Source of the DNA: UBA1181 sp045226255
GTDB lineage: Bacteria > Bacteroidota > Bacteroidia > Bacteroidales > Paludibacteraceae
Assembly (NCBI GenBank): GCA_045226255.1
Contig: JBGVCG010000016.1
Location: forward strand, 62,001 to 126,000
Reading direction: 5' to 3'
Length of the DNA: 64,000 nucleotides
The position numbers were made by a program, and so were the translations under genes. This document shows, piece after piece, positions 8,476-16,281 of the stretch. The number at the start of each line of letters is the position of its first letter. Within the stretch, counting starts at the first letter, position 1. The notes below the pieces were generated by a model, which saw only the letters and a list, made by a program, of their open reading frames with translations, did no database searches and had not been told where the DNA came from.

Positions 8476-9348
8476 TCAAATTCTTTCCAATACAGTTTTA
8501 ATGAGACCTTCCATTGTACCTTTGTATGAGGTGTTCATGCTTTTGTCGACTCGTCCGGCGATGATGCAACATACGGTCATGGCTTTATGTCCCAATAGTT
8601 TTGCCATACCTGCGACGGCGGAGCTTTCCATCTCGTAGTTGGTTATTTTTTCGCCATTGTAGTCGAACGTCATGATTTTCTTGTTCAAGTCTGGGTCTGC
8701 CAAGGGGATGCGTACGTATCTTCCTTGTGGACCGTAGAAGCCTGGTGCTGAAATGGTCACGCCCATCACCATATCCTTTCCGATCCGGTTGACCAGTTCC
8801 TCGTCGGCCGAGACCACGTAAGGAATGCATAGTTTCTTCCTCCAATTGGTGTATTCACAGAATTTGGACTCGAAATCCTCGTCTGTGACGCCTTCTGGCA
8901 GGTCGTAGAACCGTATCATGCCATCGAAGCCTATTGAGCGCTTGGAGACCACGTAAGAGCCCACAGGCGTGAAATCCTGCAATCCTCCTGAGGTTCCGAT
9001 TCTGACCATCGTCAGTGTGGTATGGTGTTCCTTGACGCATCGGGTCTGGAAATCGATGTTTTTCAGCGCATCCAGTTCGGTGACCACGATGTCGATATTG
9101 TCCGTTCCGATGCCATGGGAGACGCAGGATATCCGCTTCCCCCTATGAATGCCTGTGATTGTATGGAATTCACGGCTTTGGACGTCACATTCGATGCTGT
9201 CAAAGAAGGAGGCGACCATGCTGACTCTTGTCGGGTCTCCCACCAAAATCACCGTGTCCGCCAATTGTTCCGGCTTAATGTGAAGGTGGAATATGGAGCC
9301 GTCCTCGTTGATGATCAGTTCGGAAGGTGGTATTATTCTGTTTGGCAT
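8476..9348 (-). CDS. Nucleoside phosphorylase (uridine phosphorylase-like)
   Basis: This enzyme would split nucleosides with phosphate to a base and ribose-1-phosphate in nucleoside salvage. The 290-residue protein carries NP-1 family motifs: the phosphate-binding VGDPTRVSMV, SHGIGTDNIDIVVTELDAL, the RIGTSGGLQ motif, and NYEMESSAVAGMAKLLGH, whose MES contacts ribose. It is longer than E. coli Udp because of an N-terminal extension (about 30 residues) and extra loops, and such forms are usual in Bacteroidota. Uridine specificity is likely but not proven. It is the first gene of an operon with tilS, and a candidate promoter lies 62 bases upstream. Confidence 0.88.
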   Translation of the reverse strand: MPNRIIPPSELIINEDGSIFHLHIKPEQLADTVILVGDPTRVSMVASFFDSIECDVQSREFHTITGIHRGKRISCVSHGIGTDNIDIVVTELDALKNIDFQTRCVKEHHTTLTMVRIGTSGGLQDFTPVGSYVVSKRSIGFDGMIRFYDLPEGVTDEDFESKFCEYTNWRKKLCIPYVVSADEELVNRIGKDMVMGVTISAPGFYGPQGRYVRIPLADPDLNKKIMTFDYNGEKITNYEMESSAVAGMAKLLGHKAMTVCCIIAGRVDKSMNTSYKGTMEGLIKTVLERI

Positions 9349-9409
9349 AATCCTCTATTTTTTATTAAACCATTATTACAACGATGAATTGAAGAAATTC
9401 ACCTTCTAC

Positions 9410-9438
9410 CAAAGATAATAAAGATTTTGTTTTTTCAA
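9410..9438 (-). promoter_or_regulatory. Candidate promoter for the nucleoside phosphorylase-tilS operon
   Basis: On the minus strand TTG (9436-9438), 18 bases, then TATCTTTG (9410-9417), close to the Bacteroidota consensus TTG-N19/20-TAnnTTTG. The leader to the start codon would be about 55 bases. Confidence 0.55.
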
Positions 9439-9463
9439 ACGGGAAAGGCTTTTAAGTTATCCA

Positions 9464-9497
9464 CAAAAAAAGACACCGCTTCTCACGAAGCAGTGTC
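9464..9497 (-). terminator. Rho-independent terminator of aspS
   Basis: On the minus strand an 11 bp stem (9472-9482 with 9487-9497, one G-U pair, loop of four) is followed by a run of T residues (complement of the A-run at about 9465-9471). It lies 38 bases after the aspS stop codon. Confidence 0.85.
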
Positions 9498-9534
9498 ACA
9501 CAAAATAATAAAACTATGAATATATGGAAAATAT

Positions 9535-11286
9535 TTACAAATTTACTTTTAGGCAAAGCTCTTTCAATTGTGCTTCGTCTATGGCGGAAGGTGAATCTAT
9601 CATCACATCCCTTCCCGCATTGTTTTTCGGGAATGCGATGCAGTCGCGGATAGAATCCAGTCCTGCCAACATGGAAACGACACGATCCAATCCGAAGGCA
9701 AGTCCTCCGTGAGGTGGCGCACCATATTTGAAAGCATTTATCAGGCAACCGAACTGATCCATTGCCTTTTCTTGAGTGAATCCGAGCAATTGGAACATCT
9801 TGTTCTGCAATTGGGAGTCGTGGATACGGATGGAACCACCACCCAACTCTACTCCATTCATTGCCAAGTCGTAAGCATTCGCGCGTACTCGTCCCGGATC
9901 GCTGTCCAAATATGGGATATCCTCTGTTTTTGGACTTGTGAAAGGATGGTGCATCGCATAGAATCGTTGGTCTTCCTCGCTCCATTCGAAAAGAGGGAAA
10001 TCGATAACCCACAATGGTGCGAACTTGTTCTTATCCCTCAGACCAAGACGGTCACCCATCTCCAATCTCAGGTCGTTCATCTGTTTACGTGTCTTATTTT
10101 CGTCGTCGCCGCAGAGGATCAACATCAAATCGCCTGGTTTTGCGTTGAAACGATCCGCCCATTTCTTCAAATCCTCTTGTGCATAGAATTTATCCACGCT
10201 GGATTTGAACGATCCGTCCTTTTCATATTTTACGTAGACGAGTCCTTTGGCGCCCACTTGTGGCTTTTTCACGAATTCTGTCAGTTGATCCAACTGTTTG
10301 CGCGTATATTCCGCACAACCTTCAGCGCATATTCCCACGACGATCTTAGCGTTGTCGAATACACTGAAGCCGTGTCCTTCGGTCAAGTCTTTCAGTTCGA
10401 CGAATGTCATGCCAAAACGCATATCAGGCTTGTCCGATCCGTAAAGGCGCATACATTCGTGCCATGTCATACGAGGGAATGGATCCTTGAAGTCTATTCC
10501 TTTCACATATTTGAATATATGTTTGATCATGGCCTCGAAGATGTTGAGCACATCCTCCTGCTCCACGTACGACATTTCACAGTCTATCTGCGTGAATTCG
10601 GGTTGTCTATCCGCACGCAAGTCCTCGTCCCTGAAGCATTTGACGATTTGGAAGTAGCGATCGAATCCTGCCACCATCAACAATTGTTTGAATTGTTGAG
10701 GAGATTGAGGCAAGGCATAGAACTGACCGGGATTCATCCTAGATGGAACGACGAAATCCCTCGCACCTTCTGGTGTTGACTTAATCAACACTGGGGTCTC
10801 AACTTCAAGGAAATGTTGTTCGTCCAGGAAACGACGAACTTCAAAAGCGATTTTATGTCTCAATTCGATGTTGGAGCGGACGCAGTTACGTCTCAAATCC
10901 AAATATCTGTATTGCATGCGTAAGTCATCGCCTCCGTCTGTGTTATCCTCAATCGTGAAAGGTGGCACCTCCGACGTGTTCAATATCACGAGTTTCTCTG
11001 CGATGATCTCTATTTCACCTGTCGGAATGTTTTTGTTTTTGCTGCTTCTTTCTGCGACTTTGCCTGTTACTTGGATTACCCATTCTCTTCCCAATTTATT
11101 GGCTTGACCGCACAATTCAGGATTGATATCTTCGTTGAAAACAATTTGGGTGATGCCATAACGATCTCGAATGTCGACGAAAGTCATTCCTCCCATTTTT
11201 CGTGCTTTTTGCACCCATCCCGCCAGTGTGACAACTTCGTTCACGTTAGCGATATTCAACTCTCCACAAGTTCTTGTCCTGTACAT
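9535..11286 (-). CDS. aspS: Aspartyl-tRNA synthetase
   Basis: Charges tRNA-Asp with aspartate in the cytosol. The 583 residues match the bacterial-type class II enzyme. An OB-fold anticodon-binding domain (about 1-105, VTLAGWVQKARKMGGMTFVDIRD) is followed by class II motif 2 (FRDEDLRADRQPEFTQID), the bacterial insertion GAD domain (about 290-410) and motif 3 (AFGLDRVVSMLAG). The start is the ATG giving MYRTRTCGEL, the usual N-terminus. A well-formed terminator follows the gene and a TAACTTTG box lies upstream, so it is probably transcribed alone. The upstream glycosyltransferase ends 58 bases before this start. Confidence 0.97.
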   Translation of the reverse strand: MYRTRTCGELNIANVNEVVTLAGWVQKARKMGGMTFVDIRDRYGITQIVFNEDINPELCGQANKLGREWVIQVTGKVAERSSKNKNIPTGEIEIIAEKLVILNTSEVPPFTIEDNTDGGDDLRMQYRYLDLRRNCVRSNIELRHKIAFEVRRFLDEQHFLEVETPVLIKSTPEGARDFVVPSRMNPGQFYALPQSPQQFKQLLMVAGFDRYFQIVKCFRDEDLRADRQPEFTQIDCEMSYVEQEDVLNIFEAMIKHIFKYVKGIDFKDPFPRMTWHECMRLYGSDKPDMRFGMTFVELKDLTEGHGFSVFDNAKIVVGICAEGCAEYTRKQLDQLTEFVKKPQVGAKGLVYVKYEKDGSFKSSVDKFYAQEDLKKWADRFNAKPGDLMLILCGDDENKTRKQMNDLRLEMGDRLGLRDKNKFAPLWVIDFPLFEWSEEDQRFYAMHHPFTSPKTEDIPYLDSDPGRVRANAYDLAMNGVELGGGSIRIHDSQLQNKMFQLLGFTQEKAMDQFGCLINAFKYGAPPHGGLAFGLDRVVSMLAGLDSIRDCIAFPKNNAGRDVMIDSPSAIDEAQLKELCLKVNL

Positions 11287-11308
11287 ATCGATATACGTTT
11301 GTATGGTG

Positions 11309-11316
11309 CAAAGTTA
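11309..11316 (-). promoter_or_regulatory. Candidate -7 box for aspS
   Basis: The minus-strand sequence TAACTTTG fits TAnnTTTG and lies 22 bases before the aspS start codon. No TTG is found at the ideal upstream distance, so support is partial. Confidence 0.45.
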
Positions 11317-11344
11317 CATTTTTTTGTGATTGAAGGAGTTCTTT

Positions 11345-12190
11345 TTATCTTTTTTTTCTCATTGGGAGTCGAATTTTGCGCTTTATTATGGCGTATTTCT
11401 TTAGTCTCACCTTTTTGAAGTAATGATAAAAACCGCAGATCTTCTTCCACGTCAGTTTGGAGAAGAAATTTTGTGTTGTGGTTGTATTGTGTTCATATGC
11501 ATGATGGATGTACACTTGCGGCAAGCAGACCACTTTATAGCCCTCCCTTTTCATCCTGAAGCAGAAATCCGCATCGTCGAGTCCGAAAAAGAAATTCTCG
11601 TCCCAAAAACCGACAGCGATTTGTGCGCTTCGGCGGATCATATGGCAAGCGCCTATTGTGTAATCCACTTCGAAGGGCTCGGTTTGGTTCATGTCGTAAA
11701 GCGTGTCTTGGTAATCTTTACTGAACAATTCCATGTTTAACCGCAACGAGACGTCGTGGATATATGCTTTGACGATGTGGCGGATTCTAGGGAATCTTCT
11801 GCAGCTTTGTTGTGTTTCTCCGTTTTGACCCTTTAGTTTGCAACTGCATATGCCCACGTCCGGATTATCATCCATGTAATTTAACATCGTTTGGTAGGCT
11901 GTAGGATTGATCTCCGTATCAGAGTCCAGGAAAAGCAGATATTCGCTCGGAAATGCGTTGATGATTCCGATGTTTTTTGCTGCGGCGACCCCCTTGTTGT
12001 CTGTGCAGCATATCATTCTGACGTTAGGGTATGAATATTCCACGGCAGTCCTTGTCTCATCGGTCGAACCATTGTCGATATACAAAATTTCCACATCCTT
12101 GTCTTCCTTCAGGAATTCAAGTGAAGCGAAATTCTTTTGCAGGTAGTGCCAAGAATTATAGCCGACAATTATGATTGTCACCCTTTTCAT
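11345..12190 (-). CDS. Glycosyltransferase family 2
   Basis: A cytosolic or membrane-associated GT-A fold glycosyltransferase that would move a sugar from a nucleotide donor to a growing glycan; donor and acceptor are unknown. The 281 residues begin with VTIIIVGYNSWHYLQKN, include ILYIDNGSTDET and the metal-binding FLDSDTEINP, and later carry DEAFFFGLDDADFCFR-like residues (here DENFFFGLDDADFCFRMKREG), the catalytic-base region of rhamnosyltransferase-like members. The start at 12190 is chosen because the fold begins right after it; an upstream in-frame ATG adds 16 hydrophobic residues. The C-terminus is strongly basic. Confidence 0.88.
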   Translation of the reverse strand: MKRVTIIIVGYNSWHYLQKNFASLEFLKEDKDVEILYIDNGSTDETRTAVEYSYPNVRMICCTDNKGVAAAKNIGIINAFPSEYLLFLDSDTEINPTAYQTMLNYMDDNPDVGICSCKLKGQNGETQQSCRRFPRIRHIVKAYIHDVSLRLNMELFSKDYQDTLYDMNQTEPFEVDYTIGACHMIRRSAQIAVGFWDENFFFGLDDADFCFRMKREGYKVVCLPQVYIHHAYEHNTTTTQNFFSKLTWKKICGFYHYFKKVRLKKYAIIKRKIRLPMRKKR

Positions 12191-12258
12191 ATCCGTTCCC
12201 TTTTTAACGAATATAATAAAAGATGATGAGATTTGCAATTGTCAGTGGATTTTTATGC

Positions 12259-12294
12259 AAAAAAAAGAAGGCGGATAACGATATCCGCCTTCTT
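12259..12294 (-). terminator. Rho-independent terminator of the gyrA-TPR operon
   Basis: A perfect 13 bp stem (12265-12277 with 12282-12294, loop ACGA) is followed on the minus strand by a run of T residues from the A-run at about 12259-12266. It lies 24 bases after the TPR gene stop. Confidence 0.93.
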
Positions 12295-12318
12295 ATCACA
12301 TTGAAAAGGTCTCTGAAA

Positions 12319-13548
12319 TTATTTCTTTGCCTTTACTTCCTCGTATTTCTTGTTAACCTCTTTGTATTTGTCGTTCATGCCCAATTTGTAGTAGACAGAG
12401 CGGAGGAATTGGAGGTTTTCCAAGTCATCTTCCTTGATTTTGCGTGCGTTTTCGAAATAAGGAAGTGAATTTTTCAATTCTGCGGTTCCCTTGCTTCTTT
12501 CAGCATTGTATTTCTTGATATCCTTTATGCTGTTAGCTTTGTCGATGATTTTCTCACCTTTTTTCTCATAGGCCAAACCGCACTCGAATTGTGCGTCGAA
12601 ATCATTAGGTGACAATTCAACAGCCTTTGTGAGACTAGCGATCGCCTCTTCGAATTTTTCCTCTCTAAGGAACATATTACCTTTGATTTTGTAATATTGT
12701 GCATTGCTCGGATCCTTCGAGATGGCCTCGTCCAGATATTTGACAGCCTCAGCCTTCTTGTCGTTATTCAAATAGTAGTTGATAAGATTTCCGATGAGGT
12801 ATTTGTTGGCAGGATACTTCTTCAGACCTTCATTGATCGTTGAAATCATTTTGTCGTTTTGTTTCTCCTTGCTGTATGCGTCGCACAACCATTCGTACAT
12901 GGTCTCATCCTTGAAAGAAATGCTTTTCAGTTCCTCCATGTATTTGATCATGATAGGACGCTTTGTCTCGTCTTGTGCGGCCAGATTGACAGCGAGGAAC
13001 TTAACCTCATTGTAGTATTCGCTTTTGTCTATGCCTTCATCTTTCATGATGCTGTTAGAAGGCAAATCCAAATATTTCTCGTACAATTTGAATGCTTTGT
13101 CGAATTCTGACTTCTGTTGGTGTTGCTGTCCTTCCGCTAACAAGTAGTTGGCGTATGTGGCAACATTCTTTTTCACGTTTTTCAGGTATTTGGTCTTCAC
13201 CTTTCCCTTCTCATCTGGCAATTGGTCTAATTCTCCGCATTTCAAGTATGCGTCGATTGCTTTAACCAAGTTCTCACTCATCAAATCTTGGTTGTATTGC
13301 ATCTTGCCATCTCTCTTGATAGCTTCTGTCTCGTATATTTTAAAGTATATCTGACCTGCCACATCATATGTGTATGCCATTTGGTTGGACGATGGGTCCT
13401 TCATGGCAGTTTCGATATCTTTAACTGCTTGTTCAAAATTAATAGGTTGTTCGTACAGATATCCCTCTGCGCTTCTAACCAATTTCTTTTGTGCGAATCC
13501 GCTCATGGTCAATGCCAATGCGAATGCCGTGATTGCTATTTTCTTCAT
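12319..13548 (-). CDS. Exported tetratricopeptide-repeat protein
   Basis: A 409-residue protein with a clear signal peptide (MKKIAITAFALALTMSGFAQ) and a series of helical repeats. Clear TPR units lie in the second half, for example AEAVKYLDEAISKDPSNAQYYKIKGNMFL, cut here for length as consecutive 34-residue units at about 250-350. TPR domains act as protein-binding scaffolds, so a periplasmic scaffolding role is likely; the partner is unknown. It starts 12 bases after the gyrA stop and a strong terminator follows, so it is co-transcribed with gyrA. The C-terminal residues are Lys/Glu rich. Confidence 0.87.
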   Translation of the reverse strand: MKKIAITAFALALTMSGFAQKKLVRSAEGYLYEQPINFEQAVKDIETAMKDPSSNQMAYTYDVAGQIYFKIYETEAIKRDGKMQYNQDLMSENLVKAIDAYLKCGELDQLPDEKGKVKTKYLKNVKKNVATYANYLLAEGQQHQQKSEFDKAFKLYEKYLDLPSNSIMKDEGIDKSEYYNEVKFLAVNLAAQDETKRPIMIKYMEELKSISFKDETMYEWLCDAYSKEKQNDKMISTINEGLKKYPANKYLIGNLINYYLNNDKKAEAVKYLDEAISKDPSNAQYYKIKGNMFLREEKFEEAIASLTKAVELSPNDFDAQFECGLAYEKKGEKIIDKANSIKDIKKYNAERSKGTAELKNSLPYFENARKIKEDDLENLQFLRSVYYKLGMNDKYKEVNKKYEEVKAKK

Positions 13549-13560
13549 GATATTTAATAA

Positions 13561-16083
13561 TTAGTTTTGTTCGTTAATATTGTTCTCATCTCCTGATTCT
13601 TGTGGGTTTTCCTCTCCATCCAGTTCCTCTTCGTCGTCTGGTTGGGAGAGAACCTTGCATACGGATGCGATCTGATCATTTTTCTTGGTGAGGTTGATGA
13701 GACGAACCCCCTGGGTGGCGCGGCCCATCACGCGTACATCGGTCACCTTCAGTCTGATGGTGATGCCAGACTTGTTAATGATCATCAAGTCATTTTCATC
13801 CGTCACGCTCTTGATAGCTACCAAAAGACCCGTTTTGTCCGTGATGTTCATCGTCTTGACACCCTTACCGCCTCTGTTGGTGATGCGGTAGTCTTCGATA
13901 TCGCTACGTTTTCCGTAACCTTGCTCGGATACGACCATCACAGTCTCCGTCTGAGGATCGTTGATAGTAATCATTCCTACAACCTCGTCGTCCGGACCAT
14001 CGAGTGTCATGCCTCGTACACCGGTCGCCGTTCTACCCATTTCCCTCACTTTCGTTTCGTTGAAACGGATGGCGCGGCCGTTGCGGTTCGCCAAGATGAT
14101 TTCGCTGTTTCCTGTAGTCTGTCTTACTTGGATGACTTGGTCGTCCTCCCTGATGGTGATAGCGTTGACACCGTTCGCACGAGGACGGGAATAGGCCTCC
14201 AAAGAGGTCTTCTTCACGATACCACGTTTGGTGCAGAACATCAAGTAGTGAGACTTGCAGAACTCTTCGTCATTCAGTGACTTGATCTTGATGAATGCGT
14301 TCACCTTATCGTCTGCGTCGATGTTAAGCATATTCTGGATGGCGCGGCCTTTGGTCGTCTTGCTTCCCTCAGGAATGTCATATACTTTCAACCAATAGCA
14401 ACGACCCTTTTGGGTGAAGAACAGCATCGTATTGTGCATGGACGCCGGATAGATATATTCGATGAAGTCCTCGTCGCGCGAGCTGCTTCCTTTGGAGCCC
14501 ACGCCGCCACGGCCTTGTGCCTTGAATTCGTCGAGTGGAGTACGCTTGATGTATCCGAGGTGAGAGATGGTGATGACCATCTGATCGTCTGAATAGAAAT
14601 CCTCTGGGTTGAATTCCTCTGAAGTATACTTGATCTCCGTACGTCTTTCGTCGCCGTATTTGCTCTTCACTTCCAGGAGTTCTTCCTTTACCACCTGCAT
14701 CTGGAGGTCTTCGCTAGCGAGGATATCCTTCAAGTGGTTGATGAGTTTCATGAGGTCTTCGTATTTCGCCCTCAAATCGTCGATGGAGAGTTTCGTCAAA
14801 GCACCGAGTCGCATTTCGACGATGGCCTTGGCTTGATCGTCGTCGAATCCGAAGCGTTTCATCAAGCCTTCCTTCGCTGCGTTCACGTTCTCGGAGGAAC
14901 GGATGATGCGGATGACTTCGTCGATGTTGTCCACAGCGACGATCAACGCCTCCAGGATGTGCGCTTTCTTCTCCGCCTCTGCCAGTTCGTAACGTGTTCT
15001 GCGAACGACAACCTCGTGGCGGTGAGCGATGAATTCAGCGATTAAATCTTTGAGGTTCAGCAATTTCGGTCTTCCGTGAACCAAAGCGATGTTGTTCACA
15101 CTGAAGGAAGACTGCAGTGCTGTATATTTGTATAATTTGTTAAGCAAAACGTTGGAGTTAGCGTCTCGTTTCACGTCGATGACGATACGCATACCCTCGC
15201 GGTCCGACTCGTCGTTGATGTTGGAGATTCCCTCCAGTTTCTTCTCAGCGACCATGTCGGCGATATCCTTGATCATCTCGGCGCGGTTCACCAAGTAAGG
15301 TATTTCGCGGACGATAATCTTTTCCCTGCCGTTTTCGTTCTCAATCTCCACTTTGGAGCGGATGACCACACGTCCGCGGCCTGTCAGATAAGCGTCGTGC
15401 ACACCAGCATATCCATATATGATACCGCCCGTAGGGAAGTCTGGCGCTTTGATGAGTTTGATGAGGGTTTCGATGTCCACATCCTTGTCGTCCACGTAAG
15501 CCACGCAGGCGTCGATTGTGTCGGAGAGGTTATGAGGCGGCATGTTCGTCGCCATACCCACGGCGATACCGGAGGCTCCGTTCACCAGCAATTGAGGGAT
15601 ACGGGTAGGTAATACGGTAGGCTCTTGATGTTCTCCGTCGAAGTTGTCTTGGAAGTCGACAGTGTCTTTATCCAAATCCACCAGGATGTCCTCTGTGATT
15701 TTCTGCAGGCGTGCTTCGGTGTAACGCATAGCCGCTGCTGAGTCACCGTCGATGGAACCGAAGTTACCTTGTCCGTAGACAAGCGGGTAACGCAGAGTCC
15801 AGTCCTGTGCCAAGCGGACTAATGTACCGTACACGGATGAATCACCGTGTGGGTGGTACTTTCCGAGAACCTCTCCTACTATTCTTGCTGATTTCTTTGT
15901 TGGCTTGTTGGATACTAAACCCAATTCGCTCATACCGAATAAGACGCGGCGATGAACTGGCTTGAAGCCATCCCTGACGTCTGGCAACGCACGGGACACA
16001 ATCACTGACATTGAATAATCGATGTACGAAGAGCGCATCTCTTTGTCAATGTCGATTTGGATAATTCTGTCTTGATCAACCAT
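13561..16083 (-). CDS. gyrA: DNA gyrase subunit A
   Basis: GyrA cuts and rejoins DNA in the A2B2 gyrase that introduces negative supercoils. The 840 residues show the N-terminal winged-helix and tower domains with catalytic Tyr121 (in MRYTEARL), the quinolone pocket HPHGDSSVYG (77-86), and six C-terminal beta-pinwheel blades including a GyrA-box-like NRGGKGVK. The presence of that box, plus GRGGVGSKG, favours gyrase over ParC. An acidic tail of about 40 residues ends the protein. The residue equivalent to E. coli Asp87 is Gly86. A promoter-like sequence lies 40-65 bases upstream, and the gene leads an operon with the TPR gene. Confidence 0.96.
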   Translation of the reverse strand: MVDQDRIIQIDIDKEMRSSYIDYSMSVIVSRALPDVRDGFKPVHRRVLFGMSELGLVSNKPTKKSARIVGEVLGKYHPHGDSSVYGTLVRLAQDWTLRYPLVYGQGNFGSIDGDSAAAMRYTEARLQKITEDILVDLDKDTVDFQDNFDGEHQEPTVLPTRIPQLLVNGASGIAVGMATNMPPHNLSDTIDACVAYVDDKDVDIETLIKLIKAPDFPTGGIIYGYAGVHDAYLTGRGRVVIRSKVEIENENGREKIIVREIPYLVNRAEMIKDIADMVAEKKLEGISNINDESDREGMRIVIDVKRDANSNVLLNKLYKYTALQSSFSVNNIALVHGRPKLLNLKDLIAEFIAHRHEVVVRRTRYELAEAEKKAHILEALIVAVDNIDEVIRIIRSSENVNAAKEGLMKRFGFDDDQAKAIVEMRLGALTKLSIDDLRAKYEDLMKLINHLKDILASEDLQMQVVKEELLEVKSKYGDERRTEIKYTSEEFNPEDFYSDDQMVITISHLGYIKRTPLDEFKAQGRGGVGSKGSSSRDEDFIEYIYPASMHNTMLFFTQKGRCYWLKVYDIPEGSKTTKGRAIQNMLNIDADDKVNAFIKIKSLNDEEFCKSHYLMFCTKRGIVKKTSLEAYSRPRANGVNAITIREDDQVIQVRQTTGNSEIILANRNGRAIRFNETKVREMGRTATGVRGMTLDGPDDEVVGMITINDPQTETVMVVSEQGYGKRSDIEDYRITNRGGKGVKTMNITDKTGLLVAIKSVTDENDLMIINKSGITIRLKVTDVRVMGRATQGVRLINLTKKNDQIASVCKVLSQPDDEEELDGEENPQESGDENNINEQN

Positions 16084-16120
16084 TATATATTCAACTTTAT
16101 TCTACTCCGTAAAAATATCG

Positions 16121-16150
16121 TAAAAGTACAAAAAAAACACTACGGAGCAA
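16121..16150 (-). promoter_or_regulatory. Candidate promoter of gyrA
   Basis: On the minus strand TTG (16148-16150), 19 bases, then TACTTTTA (16121-16128), one mismatch from TAnnTTTG. The start codon follows about 35 bases after the predicted start of transcription. Confidence 0.5.
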
Positions 16151-16230
16151 AACCATGGAATTATTTTTGCGCTTTTTTGGTTAAAAAATGAATAACGGGG
16201 CTTTTTTCGTCGCATTCCCACCTTTTTATA

Positions 16231-16261
16231 TTGTATGAGTCTGTCCGTTTTCTTATATTTG
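16231..16261 (+). promoter_or_regulatory. Promoter of clpC
   Basis: TTG (16231-16233), exactly 20 bases, then TATATTTG (16254-16261), a full match to the Bacteroidota consensus. The ATG of clpC lies 20 bases downstream of the -7 box, giving a very short leader. Confidence 0.75.
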
Positions 16262-16281
16262 CCGAATAAACTGGATGAAAA

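Noticed and set aside
9709..10779. Long open frame (356 codons) on the strand opposite aspS
   Set aside because: It is antisense to a certain housekeeping gene, and the predicted protein lacks domains; long shadow frames are common on the other strand.
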